In this document: piece after piece, positions 1 to 7,437 of the stretch
Position numbering within the stretch: the stretch's first letter is position 1
Layout: the number at the start of each line of letters is the position of its first letter
Assembly: GCA_905193145.1 (NCBI GenBank)
Contig: CAJJNP010000144.1
Coordinates: 1-8,882 of the forward strand
Source of the DNA: an uncultured Odoribacter sp.
Lineage (GTDB): Bacteria > Bacteroidota > Bacteroidia > Bacteroidales > Marinifilaceae
Length of the DNA stretch: 8,882 bases
Reading direction: 5' to 3'
Program-made: the position numbers and the translations under genes
Notes under the pieces: model-generated
Told to the model about the DNA's origin: nothing
Seen by the model: the letters and a program-made list of their open reading frames with translations, nothing else
The model's database searches: none

Positions 1-2834
1 TAAAATCATTTATTCATGAGTTAGGCATTTTTCCAGGGTATAATGTTGAGCTGGACAATGAGTTTGTGCTATTAAAAGCAGTTGATAAAGTGATGGAGCA
101 AATCAAAGATAATGCTGATTTGCGGAATTGGATTTATGAATTGCTAAATGACAGTATAGAGGAAGGGAAGTCCTGGAGCGTAAAAAATAAAATTGCAGAT
201 TTAGGACAAGAACTATTTCGTGAAAACTATATGCTGTTCAATCAGCAGGTGTTGGATAAATTTAGTGATAAACATTTTCTAAAAGCATATCGAAAATTTT
301 TAGACCTTCAGATTAAATCTTTTGAAGATGAGTTGCAATTAACGGCTAAACAAGCTGTAGACCTCATAGATCAAAATGGATTAAATATTGATTCATTCAA
401 AAAAGGCAAATCTGGTTGTGTGGGGTGGTTTTATAAGTTATCTGCAGGAAATTTTGACCAGCCGACACCGACCACTCGTAAAGGGGCAGAATTTGAAGAC
501 ACCTGGATTGCACAAAAATCTCCAGACAGATCCAATATAGAAAATATTTTACCGGATTTAATGTCCTTGTTACAGAGGGCTCTTGCTTATTATGATACAC
601 ATTCTCGAAAGTATCTTTCCGCAATTCAGTTGATAGGTAATCTTTATCAATTAGGAATTTTAAATGATCTTTATCAGGAAGTACGTTCATATTGTAATGC
701 CAAAGGTCTCATGTTGCTGAGCGATACAACGCATATTCTCAATAAATTGATTTCTAATAATGACACATCATTTTTATTTGAAAAATGTGGAAATTATTAC
801 AAACATATCATGGTTGATGAATTTCAAGATACGTCAGCTATGCAGTGGAAAAACTTTCGTCCTTTGATTGTCAATAGCCTATCAGAGAATTGCAAGGCAA
901 TGATTGTTGGAGATGTTAAACAAAGTATTTACCGCTGGCGTAACGGAGAATGGAGTCTTTTAGCGTACGAGGTTGAACAACAATTTAAAAACTTAGGTAT
1001 ACAGAATGTATATTTAAGTGACAATTGGAGAAGTGCCAAAGAAATAGTTGAATTTAATAATGAATTTTTTGAAGCTGCTTCAAACTTGCTTGCAAGAAAT
1101 TATCGGCAAGAAGTTGGTGAAGAAGACGAACGGGCGCTAGTAATACAAGAAGCATATAAAAGCTTAAGGCAAACTCCCCGGAAACAGAAGTGTGGCTATG
1201 TAGATATTTTGTACGGTCCAGAAAAAAAAGAAGAGGATAGCGAAGCAACTATCATTGCTGATGTTATAAATGTTATTGGCAACATCAGGGAGCGTGGTGG
1301 CAGACTGAAAGATATTGTAATATTGGTACGTAATGGCAAGGAGGGAGCATCGATTGCAGAATATCTGATGGAGTATAATAAAACTGCAGACACTCCGGTG
1401 TCATTTATTTCCAATGATTCTCTGTATGTATGGTCATCTCCTTATGTGCAATTTATTGTTGCTGTTTTACGTTATATAGTTGAGCCATTTGATTTAGTCA
1501 ATAAAGCGCAAATTATCTATTTCTATAAAACTTTTGTACAGCATGATTCAAATGTTTCTTTGCATGAGATTTTCAACAGCTCGTCAGAAACGGATATTTT
1601 CACCTTTTTGGAAACAACATTTAATCCTTCTGCAGAATCTGTTATGTCTTATTCTTTGTTCGAAACCATAGAAACAATTATAGAGCATTTTAATTTGCAA
1701 GACAAAGAAGAAGAAATACCATATCTAATTGCTTTACAAGATATTATATATGAATACGAAGCAAATAACTCTAATAGTATCACCCTTTTTCTAGAATGGT
1801 GGGAAAAAGAACAAGGTAAACGCGTACTATCAACTTCAGAGGAGGTAGATGCCGTACGTATATTGACAATTCATAAATCAAAGGGGCTTGAATTTGAGTA
1901 CGTAATTCTTCCATTTTGTTCCTGGGAATTAGATGGAGTTCGTCCTATCAGAAGGATATGGTGTAAAAATAATGAACAGGATTTCAATCAATTAGAGTAT
2001 GCACCTTTAAACTATTCCTCCAAGTTAATAGATACTAGTTATAGAGAAGATTATATGGACGAGCATTTAAAGGCATATATTGATAATCTGAATCTGCTCT
2101 ATGTTGCTTTAACTCGTCCAAAGGTTGAGTTATACATTCGGCCATATTCACCCAAAGTGAATAAAGATGGGAGTATATCTCTTAGTGATATAGGGGCATT
2201 CATGTATTTGGTATTGGAAGATATGGGAGTTGAAATTGCTAGTTGCGGTAAATATGTACTTGGTGAACAAAAAATATTAGGTAATAAGTCTAATGCAGAG
2301 GAGATTCATTCTTTTTCTCTTCAAAAATATCCAGTATGGCAATCTGCCGATCGAATCAATGTTAAATACTTGTATCGTGATTACACTGCACCGGAAGAAT
2401 CCGGCTTGTCTGCCATTAATGAAGGAAAGCTCCTGCATGAAATGTTTAAGACAATTTGCAATATAACTGATGTAGAACAAGCAGTTGCTCAAGCATATCT
2501 GAATGGACTTATTCGCAATGAAGAAAAGGATGAATACATTACGAAGATACAGGACTATTTAAAAATACCTCAGGCTTCTGAATGGTTTCACCCTAAAAAT
2601 AAAATAATCAATGAACGTGACATTCTTTTTCCTGGTGGCAATAAAGCTCGTCCAGACCGAATAGTCGAACGTAACGATAAGGTTATTGTCATTGATTATA
2701 AATTTGGACAAAGTGAAGAAATAAAATACATCAAACAAGTACGTTTTTATTGTAAGACACTTCGTGAAATGGGATACCCGCAAGTGGAAGGCTACATATG
2801 GTACGTAAAATTAGGTAAAATAATAAATGTTTGA
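1..2834 (+). CDS. RecB/AddA-like UvrD-family DNA helicase with C-terminal nuclease domain (5'-truncated by window edge)
   Basis: This is an ATP-dependent superfamily 1A helicase fused to a RecB-type nuclease. Such enzymes resect double-strand DNA breaks in the cytoplasm and usually work with an AddB- or RecC-like partner. The frame is open from base 3, giving 943 visible residues before the TGA at 2832. The in-frame GTG at 66 is therefore not the start, because LGIFPGYNVELDNEF just before it reads as family sequence. The N-terminal part with Walker A is missing, probably about 100-150 residues. Visible motifs, numbered from base 3, are VDEFQDTS (motif II, about residue 272, base 816), GDVKQSIYRW (III, 303), LSDNWRS (IV, 338), TIHKSKGLEFEYV (V, 622) and LLYVALTRPK (VI, 698). 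The nuclease core is GKLLHEMF (His812), ARPDRI (Asp885), IDYKFG (Asp898, Lys900) and QVRFY (Gln912). There is no four-cysteine iron-sulfur pattern of the AddB type. Family membership is secure; RecB versus AddA naming is not. Confidence 0.93.
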   Translation, partial: KSFIHELGIFPGYNVELDNEFVLLKAVDKVMEQIKDNADLRNWIYELLNDSIEEGKSWSVKNKIADLGQELFRENYMLFNQQVLDKFSDKHFLKAYRKFLDLQIKSFEDELQLTAKQAVDLIDQNGLNIDSFKKGKSGCVGWFYKLSAGNFDQPTPTTRKGAEFEDTWIAQKSPDRSNIENILPDLMSLLQRALAYYDTHSRKYLSAIQLIGNLYQLGILNDLYQEVRSYCNAKGLMLLSDTTHILNKLISNNDTSFLFEKCGNYYKHIMVDEFQDTSAMQWKNFRPLIVNSLSENCKAMIVGDVKQSIYRWRNGEWSLLAYEVEQQFKNLGIQNVYLSDNWRSAKEIVEFNNEFFEAASNLLARNYRQEVGEEDERALVIQEAYKSLRQTPRKQKCGYVDILYGPEKKEEDSEATIIADVINVIGNIRERGGRLKDIVILVRNGKEGASIAEYLMEYNKTADTPVSFISNDSLYVWSSPYVQFIVAVLRYIVEPFDLVNKAQIIYFYKTFVQHDSNVSLHEIFNSSSETDIFTFLETTFNPSAESVMSYSLFETIETIIEHFNLQDKEEEIPYLIALQDIIYEYEANNSNSITLFLEWWEKEQGKRVLSTSEEVDAVRILTIHKSKGLEFEYVILPFCSWELDGVRPIRRIWCKNNEQDFNQLEYAPLNYSSKLIDTSYREDYMDEHLKAYIDNLNLLYVALTRPKVELYIRPYSPKVNKDGSISLSDIGAFMYLVLEDMGVEIASCGKYVLGEQKILGNKSNAEEIHSFSLQKYPVWQSADRINVKYLYRDYTAPEESGLSAINEGKLLHEMFKTICNITDVEQAVAQAYLNGLIRNEEKDEYITKIQDYLKIPQASEWFHPKNKIINERDILFPGGNKARPDRIVERNDKVIVIDYKFGQSEEIKYIKQVRFYCKTLREMGYPQVEGYIWYVKLGKIINV

Positions 2835-2837
2835 TAT

Positions 2838-2870
2838 AAAAAAACAGTCTCTATTAGAGACTGTTTTTTT
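2838..2870. terminator. Bidirectional Rho-independent terminator between convergent genes
   Basis: A perfect 9-bp stem (ACAGTCTCT at 2844-2852, AGAGACTGT at 2856-2864) encloses a 3-nt ATT loop. It is flanked by A's at 2838-2843 and T's at 2865-2870, so the pairing can extend to 15 bp. Both strands read as a hairpin followed by a T-run. It begins 3 bp after the helicase stop codon and lies 17 bp beyond the ftcD stop, so it can end both convergent transcripts. Confidence 0.9.
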
Positions 2871-2881
2871 ATTTGATCAGA

Positions 2882-2898
2882 CTAAGATTAAATCTTAG
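2882..2898. repeat. Short perfect inverted repeat overlapping the ftcD stop codon
   Basis: CTAAGATT (2882-2889) and AATCTTAG (2891-2898) are exact reverse complements around one central A. Because a 1-nt loop cannot form, the likely hairpin is a 6-bp stem with a 5-nt loop. It overlaps the ftcD TAA (2888-2890). It lies 11 bp from the end of the strong terminator, so the ftcD transcript would carry two successive stem-loops. There is no T-run of its own. Confidence 0.5.
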
Positions 2899-4588
2899 AA
2901 TTTACAATTTCAAGAATTTCTGCTTCCAAAGCATTTGCTTTAGCTACAATTTCAGCACCTTGATTGATGATATCTGCAGCGAAAGCTTTATCTTCCAATC
3001 CTGCAGCATTGATCTTCACATTCAAGAAAGCTCCCATAACTCCTGCACGAGCAGCCAATGCACCTACACCGGCATCTGTTACAGAGTTAGGATTACCGAT
3101 TTCAGCCATTGCTTTAGCTACAGACATACATTCATAGCACAAACGCAATGTTTTAAATGGCACTTCTGTAGCATAGCGGGTTGCATCTTGTACAGCTTGT
3201 TGACGAGCAGCTTTTTCTTCTTCTGTTTTTTTCGGAAGGCTAAATGCATCCATGATTTTGTTAAATGCATTCGTATCTTCGTCAACCAATTTCATCAATT
3301 CAGTCTGGTATGTTTTTCCTTTTTCTGCCCAATCGCTAAATTCTTCCCAACGTTCATCCCAACCACGTTTGTGAGAAGAGAGGTTGGCAACCATTGTGCC
3401 TAATGCAGAACCGAGAGCACCCATATAAGCTGAAATAGAACCACCACCAGGAGCTGGAGATTCAGAAGCTGTTTCATCTGCAAAATCAGTCAAATTCATA
3501 TCGATCAGACGTTTTTTGCCTTTCATTGCTTCATCTTCAAGGATATATTCAATAATCTTTTTATGCGGATCGAAAGGATATAGTTCGTCTAATCCCAATG
3601 ATTTTACAGCAATTTTAATCAATTCTTTATCTGACACACCAGTTGAACGTTGTTGTTTACGCAAGAAATAACGTCCGGCTTCCAACATGGCATTTAAAGG
3701 AAGTACACCTACCAGTTCTGATCCCGTAACACGGATTCCACGATCTGCTGCTTTACGACATACTTCATCGAAAGCCTCATGCATAGATGTTACAGAAATA
3801 TCTGTCAAGTTCATTGAAATTTGAGCAATACCATATTCTTCAATGAACCAACCGATTGCTTTTACAGATTTCAATGTACCAGGAATCATAACGGGTTTAC
3901 CATTTTCATCCAATACTTTTTTACCTGTGATAGGATTTCCTTCACGTTTTACACGCCCTCTTTCACGAACATCAAAAGCAATAGAGTTTGCACGACGTGT
4001 AGAAGTTGTATTCAAATTAACGTTATATGCCACCAAGAAATTACGAGCACCGACGGCAGTAGCACCCGTTTTGGCAGTCCATTCATTTAATTCGCGAGGA
4101 CCAAAATCAGGATGCCATTTCTCGCTTGACAAACGTTCGCCTAAAGCTTCGTATTCGCCAGCACGACAAGTTGCCAAGTTTTTACGTTCTGGAGTAAAGG
4201 CTGCACTTTCATAGCAATATACCGGAATATTCAATTCTTCACCTATACGTTTAGCCAATTTGCGTGCATATTCTACTGTTTCTTCCATAGTAATGTTGGA
4301 TACAGGAACTAATGGACAAACATCGGTTGCACCAAAACGCGGGTGAGCACCTTTGTGCTTTGTCATATCAATCAATTCTGCAGCTTTTTTCACAGCACGG
4401 AAAGCAGCTTCACAGATAGGTTCAGGTTCTCCTACCATTGTTACAACAGTACGGTTTGTTGCTTTACCCGGGTCAACATCAATTACACTGATACCTTCAA
4501 CTGTTTTCATAGCATCAGTAATTTGATTGATGATGTGCATGTCGTTACCTTCACTGAAATTAGGTACGCATTCAATTAACTTTTTCAT
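2888..4588 (-). CDS. ftcD: Bifunctional glutamate formimidoyltransferase / formimidoyl-tetrahydrofolate cyclodeaminase
   Basis: This cytosolic enzyme ends the folate-dependent histidine degradation route. The N-terminal half moves the formimino group from N-formimino-L-glutamate to tetrahydrofolate, releasing glutamate. The C-terminal half deaminates 5-formimino-THF to 5,10-methenyl-THF and ammonia. At 566 residues it is close to animal FTCD (about 540). Residues 1-180 are the formiminotransferase N-subdomain, with KGAHPRFGATDVCPLVPV; His82 is at the position of the known catalytic His82 of mammalian FTCD. Residues 181-315 are the FT C-subdomain, including a GNPITGKKVLDENGKP loop. Residues 316-355 are the linker, with IAVKSLGLDELYPFDP. 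Residues 360-566 are the cyclodeaminase domain, with SPAPGGGSISAYMGALGSAL, DEDTNAFNKIM and GNPNSVTDAGVGALAARAG. The ATG at 4588 gives MKKLIECVPNFSEG, the usual family start. The leader is A-rich without a clear Shine-Dalgarno sequence. The gene follows hutI by 53 bp and is probably cotranscribed with it. Confidence 0.96.
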   Translation of the reverse strand: MKKLIECVPNFSEGNDMHIINQITDAMKTVEGISVIDVDPGKATNRTVVTMVGEPEPICEAAFRAVKKAAELIDMTKHKGAHPRFGATDVCPLVPVSNITMEETVEYARKLAKRIGEELNIPVYCYESAAFTPERKNLATCRAGEYEALGERLSSEKWHPDFGPRELNEWTAKTGATAVGARNFLVAYNVNLNTTSTRRANSIAFDVRERGRVKREGNPITGKKVLDENGKPVMIPGTLKSVKAIGWFIEEYGIAQISMNLTDISVTSMHEAFDEVCRKAADRGIRVTGSELVGVLPLNAMLEAGRYFLRKQQRSTGVSDKELIKIAVKSLGLDELYPFDPHKKIIEYILEDEAMKGKKRLIDMNLTDFADETASESPAPGGGSISAYMGALGSALGTMVANLSSHKRGWDERWEEFSDWAEKGKTYQTELMKLVDEDTNAFNKIMDAFSLPKKTEEEKAARQQAVQDATRYATEVPFKTLRLCYECMSVAKAMAEIGNPNSVTDAGVGALAARAGVMGAFLNVKINAAGLEDKAFAADIINQGAEIVAKANALEAEILEIVNSKI

Positions 4589-4608
4589 GTTTATATCGTT
4601 TATTGTTT

Positions 4609-4629
4609 AAAAATCTATGTTATACATAG
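4609..4629 (-). other. Weak stem-loop with T-run between hutI and ftcD (possible partial terminator)
   Basis: Read on the minus strand, CTATGT-ATA-ACATAG forms a perfect 6-bp stem with a 3-nt loop (4615-4629), followed by A and then five T's (4613-4609). It sits in the 53-bp hutI-ftcD gap. Only two of the six pairs are G-C, so it would be a weak terminator at best. It could instead be an mRNA-processing hairpin or a small protein-binding site. The structure is seen in the sequence; any function is inference. Confidence 0.3.
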
Positions 4630-4641
4630 TTTATCTACGTA

Positions 4642-5895
4642 TCAAAATTGTTCTCCTTTTAAGAATATCATTTCCACTAAATCAGCGGTATAGGCATAGG
4701 GGAGATATTCAATCCCTGATATTGGCGTTGTAATATAAAAATTGGCCAATTTGCCGATTGCGATGCTACCAACTTCTTCCTGAACTCCCATTGCATAAGC
4801 AGAGTTGATTGTTGTAGCATTGATAACCTCTTCCGGTAACATTTTATAATTAATGCATCCAAGTGACATGACAAATTTCATGTTGCCAGAAGGAGAGGAG
4901 CCTGGATTATAATCAGAAGCAAGTGCTACAGGAAGTCCTGCCTCAATCATTTTCCGCACCGGAGAATATGGCATATTTAAGAAAAATGCCGCACCTGGTA
5001 ATACTGTTGGCATCGTTTCGCTACCTAATAAACAAGCAATTTCTTCATCTCCAACATATTCTAAATGGTCCACTGAAAGTGCATTGTATTTTACGCCGAC
5101 CTGTATACCACCTGAATAGTCAAGTTCATTAGCATGAATCTTTGCACGCATTCCATATTTCATACCTGCATTCAGCATACGATCGGTATCTTCCACCGTA
5201 AAAAATCCTTTATCGCAAAATACATCAATATAGTCAGCCAAATCTTCCGCAGCAACCATCGGAATCATTTCATTAATAATCAAGTCAACATATTCTGTTT
5301 GCCGACCTCTATATTCAGCCGGTACTGCATGAGCACCAAGAAATGTTGATTTGATTAATAGAGGTGTATCTTCTTTTAAACGACGTATAACACGCAGCAT
5401 TTTCAATTCACTCTCAGTATCCAGACCATAGCCGCTTTTTATTTCAACAGCACCGGTACCGTAGCCGGCTATTTCCTGAATACGTTGATAAGCAGCATCA
5501 TAAAGTTCCTCTTCACTCGCTTTACGAATACGTTCGGCAGAATTTAAAATTCCTCCTCCACGTTTGGCTATTTCTTCATAGGAAAGACCTCGGATTTTAT
5601 CAATATATTCAACTTCACGACTTCCTGCGTATACTAAATGAGTGTGAGAATCACAATAAGAAGGCATAACCAAACGGCCTGTTGCGTCAATTTCTTTTAC
5701 AACATCACCACCTGCATATATTTTCTCTGTATCCAAATCTTTCATTTCGCCAAAGTCGGCAATCTTATCATCTTCAACTAGTAGCCAAGCATTTGATATC
5801 GTATCCAAATGTGACATATCACTTCCTGCCACCCATGTCCGCGGATTTCTTTCCACTTGCACTAATTGTTTGATATTTATTATCAATGTTTTCAT
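4642..5895 (-). CDS. hutI: Imidazolonepropionase
   Basis: This cytosolic metal-dependent amidohydrolase opens the ring of 4-imidazolone-5-propionate to give N-formimino-L-glutamate, the third step of histidine degradation and the substrate of the next gene. At 417 residues it is full length for HutI. The amidohydrolase signature is complete. The N-terminal metal pair is CDSHTHLVYAG (His84, His86), followed by Arg93. KSGYGLD follows (Tyr156), then TFLGAHAVP (His189). KIHANEL carries His254 and Glu257, which match the metal His and catalytic Glu of the family. VDHLEY has His277, and ALASDYNPGSSPSGN has the metal Asp328. The ATG at 5895 starts MKTLIINIKQLVQV, a normal beta-sandwich opening. No strong Shine-Dalgarno sequence is present. 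It follows rodA after a 111-bp gap that can hold its own promoter, and it precedes ftcD by 53 bp. hutH and hutU are absent from this window. Confidence 0.97.
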   Translation of the reverse strand: MKTLIINIKQLVQVERNPRTWVAGSDMSHLDTISNAWLLVEDDKIADFGEMKDLDTEKIYAGGDVVKEIDATGRLVMPSYCDSHTHLVYAGSREVEYIDKIRGLSYEEIAKRGGGILNSAERIRKASEEELYDAAYQRIQEIAGYGTGAVEIKSGYGLDTESELKMLRVIRRLKEDTPLLIKSTFLGAHAVPAEYRGRQTEYVDLIINEMIPMVAAEDLADYIDVFCDKGFFTVEDTDRMLNAGMKYGMRAKIHANELDYSGGIQVGVKYNALSVDHLEYVGDEEIACLLGSETMPTVLPGAAFFLNMPYSPVRKMIEAGLPVALASDYNPGSSPSGNMKFVMSLGCINYKMLPEEVINATTINSAYAMGVQEEVGSIAIGKLANFYITTPISGIEYLPYAYTADLVEMIFLKGEQF

Positions 5896-5925
5896 ATATC
5901 GTTTCTTTATGTAGTTAAAGCGATG

Positions 5926-5933
5926 CGAATGTA
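5926..5933 (-). promoter_or_regulatory. Candidate Bacteroidota-type -7 box for the hutI-ftcD unit
   Basis: On the minus strand the 111-bp rodA-hutI gap contains TACATTCG followed by CATCGC. This differs by one base from the Bacteroidota -7 consensus TAnnTTTG. It would place a transcription start about 20-25 nt before the hutI ATG. I do not find a convincing TTTG -33 box at the expected spacing, so the call rests on one element plus position. The same gap (5896-6006) has no open frame or clear terminator. Confidence 0.35.
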
Positions 5934-6006
5934 ATAAAATAAAAGGACATAACCTCGTTTTCTGTTATATTTAAAACGATTGAGAAAACATTGATTTATC
6001 ACCCTT

Positions 6007-7428
6007 TTAGCTGAACACCTGCAAACGATTAGCATCCAAACGCAAAAATATAAATATCAAAATTGTAAATGCCCAGAGGGAAGAACCTCCATAACTAAAA
6101 AAGGGAAGAGGTATCCCGATTACCGGAGCAACACCTATCGTCATTCCGATATTGACCGCCATATGAAAGAAAAGAATACTTGCAACCCCATATCCATAAA
6201 TACGTGAAAAAGCAGAGCGCTGCCGTTCAGCTAATTGTATGATTCTTAGGATAAATGCCATTAGCAAACCTATCACCAATGTTGAGCCGACAAATCCCCA
6301 TTCTTCGCCTACGGTACAGAATATAAAGTCTGTATCCTGTTCTGGAACGAAGTTGAATTTTGTCTGTGTGCCTTCCAAATAACCTTTGCCCCAAAAACCT
6401 CCGGAGCCAATGGCAATTTCAGACTGATATACATTATATCCTGCCCCCTGAAGGTCACTTTCGATACCTAATAAATCATTGATACGATTCTTTTGGTGAG
6501 GCTGTAATTTTTCAAAAGCAGTATCTACCCCTATACTGGCTGACATACAAAGCCACGAAGCCATAAGTACCCATAAGATGTTTTTCATCCGTCGCTTGTA
6601 TATAAAATATATACCGACTACCGATGCCAAAGCATATACTGCCAATAGCAAATAATGTTCTGAAATGCTCAAATCCAACAGCCACTTTAAGAAAAGCATG
6701 AATCCAAAACCTAATATGATAAAAAATAGAAGTCTGTAAAATTCATGTTTATTCTGTCTATAATAGAGAAATGCAAACAAAGAACCAATTATAATCATAC
6801 TGATAATCACAAGTGGCGGATAGAGTAGGGTAAATATAAAAATAACAATGAAGATAAAATAAAGCAAAAGCAATGACCCATGTAAACCTTCTCTATACAT
6901 CACCAATATAAAAGAGCTGTATACCAATGCAGAACCTGTGTCATTTTGTAAGATAATCAACCCGGCGGGTAAAGCCAAAACAACCATGATTAACAGTAAA
7001 CTGCTTAAGCGCATTATTTTAAAACCGTGACGATTCATAATATTGGCGATGGCCAAACAGGTAGCAAATTTACCAAATTCCGCCGGCTGAATGCGAATCC
7101 CTGCAATATCAAACCAGGAGCGTGCTCCCTTAGATTCTACACCAAATATCAGAACAGCGATCAAGGCACTGATTACTAACGAATAAATAATCAGAGAAAA
7201 TGCCGTAAAAAATTTACTGTCAGTGAGCATAATAACAAATGCCAATGTAAATGATGCTCCTATCCACATTAACTGTTTGCCATAACGTTGCGTTATATCA
7301 AATATGTTGCTATGGCTTTCGTCATATACAGCAGCATAAATATTTAACCATCCCATAAATACCAATAAGGTATAAAGGAATATTGAAAGCCAATCTATAT
7401 TTTTTAAAAGTTCTGAGCGTCTATTCAT
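6007..7428 (-). CDS. rodA: Rod-shape-determining peptidoglycan glycosyltransferase RodA (SEDS family)
   Basis: RodA is the inner-membrane SEDS polymerase that links lipid II into glycan strands during cell elongation, in complex with PBP2. The protein has 473 residues, against about 370 for E. coli RodA, with a dozen or more hydrophobic stretches. Family blocks are RIQPAEFGK (112-120), QNDTGSALV (161-169), the large extracellular loop with GIESDLQGAGYNVYQSEIA (321-339), GSGGFWGKGYLEGTQ (341-355), FVPEQDTDFIF and EEWGFVGS (360-382), and PFFSYGGSS (442-450). Asp325 sits in the region equivalent to DPxGxGY, which holds the SEDS catalytic aspartate; the exact match needs an alignment. The extra length is mostly at residues 224-300, additional membrane segments joined by charged turns such as YKRRMKN. 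The ATG at 7428 lies 9 bp after the mrdA stop, and its leader overlaps the mrdA 3' end, which suggests translational coupling. Confidence 0.95.
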   Translation of the reverse strand: MNRRSELLKNIDWLSIFLYTLLVFMGWLNIYAAVYDESHSNIFDITQRYGKQLMWIGASFTLAFVIMLTDSKFFTAFSLIIYSLVISALIAVLIFGVESKGARSWFDIAGIRIQPAEFGKFATCLAIANIMNRHGFKIMRLSSLLLIMVVLALPAGLIILQNDTGSALVYSSFILVMYREGLHGSLLLLYFIFIVIFIFTLLYPPLVIISMIIIGSLFAFLYYRQNKHEFYRLLFFIILGFGFMLFLKWLLDLSISEHYLLLAVYALASVVGIYFIYKRRMKNILWVLMASWLCMSASIGVDTAFEKLQPHQKNRINDLLGIESDLQGAGYNVYQSEIAIGSGGFWGKGYLEGTQTKFNFVPEQDTDFIFCTVGEEWGFVGSTLVIGLLMAFILRIIQLAERQRSAFSRIYGYGVASILFFHMAVNIGMTIGVAPVIGIPLPFFSYGGSSLWAFTILIFIFLRLDANRLQVFS

Positions 7429-7437
7429 GAGCCTGTA

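Noticed and set aside
66..2834. GTG at 66 as the start of the helicase
   Set aside because: The frame is open to base 3 and the residues before 66 continue family sequence, so the gene starts outside the window.
2873..3403. A 176-codon open frame on the plus strand over the cyclodeaminase domain
   Set aside because: It is antisense to ftcD, rich in Cys, Phe and Ser as expected for a shadow frame, and starts inside the terminator region.
3821..4214. Two overlapping plus-strand open frames of 89 and 123 codons
   Set aside because: Both lie opposite the conserved formiminotransferase coding sequence and show no recognisable domain or start signal.
4589..4641. Separate ftcD promoter (TAGATTTT resembling a -7 box)
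   Set aside because: The last box position is wrong, the nearest TTTTG lies about 25 nt upstream, beyond the usual spacing, and the match overlaps the hairpin.
5955..5979. Stem-loop TCGTTTT / AAAACGA after rodA as a terminator
   Set aside because: The stem is AT-rich with an 11-nt loop, and the T-rich stretch begins about 9 nt after the stem, too far for a standard intrinsic terminator.
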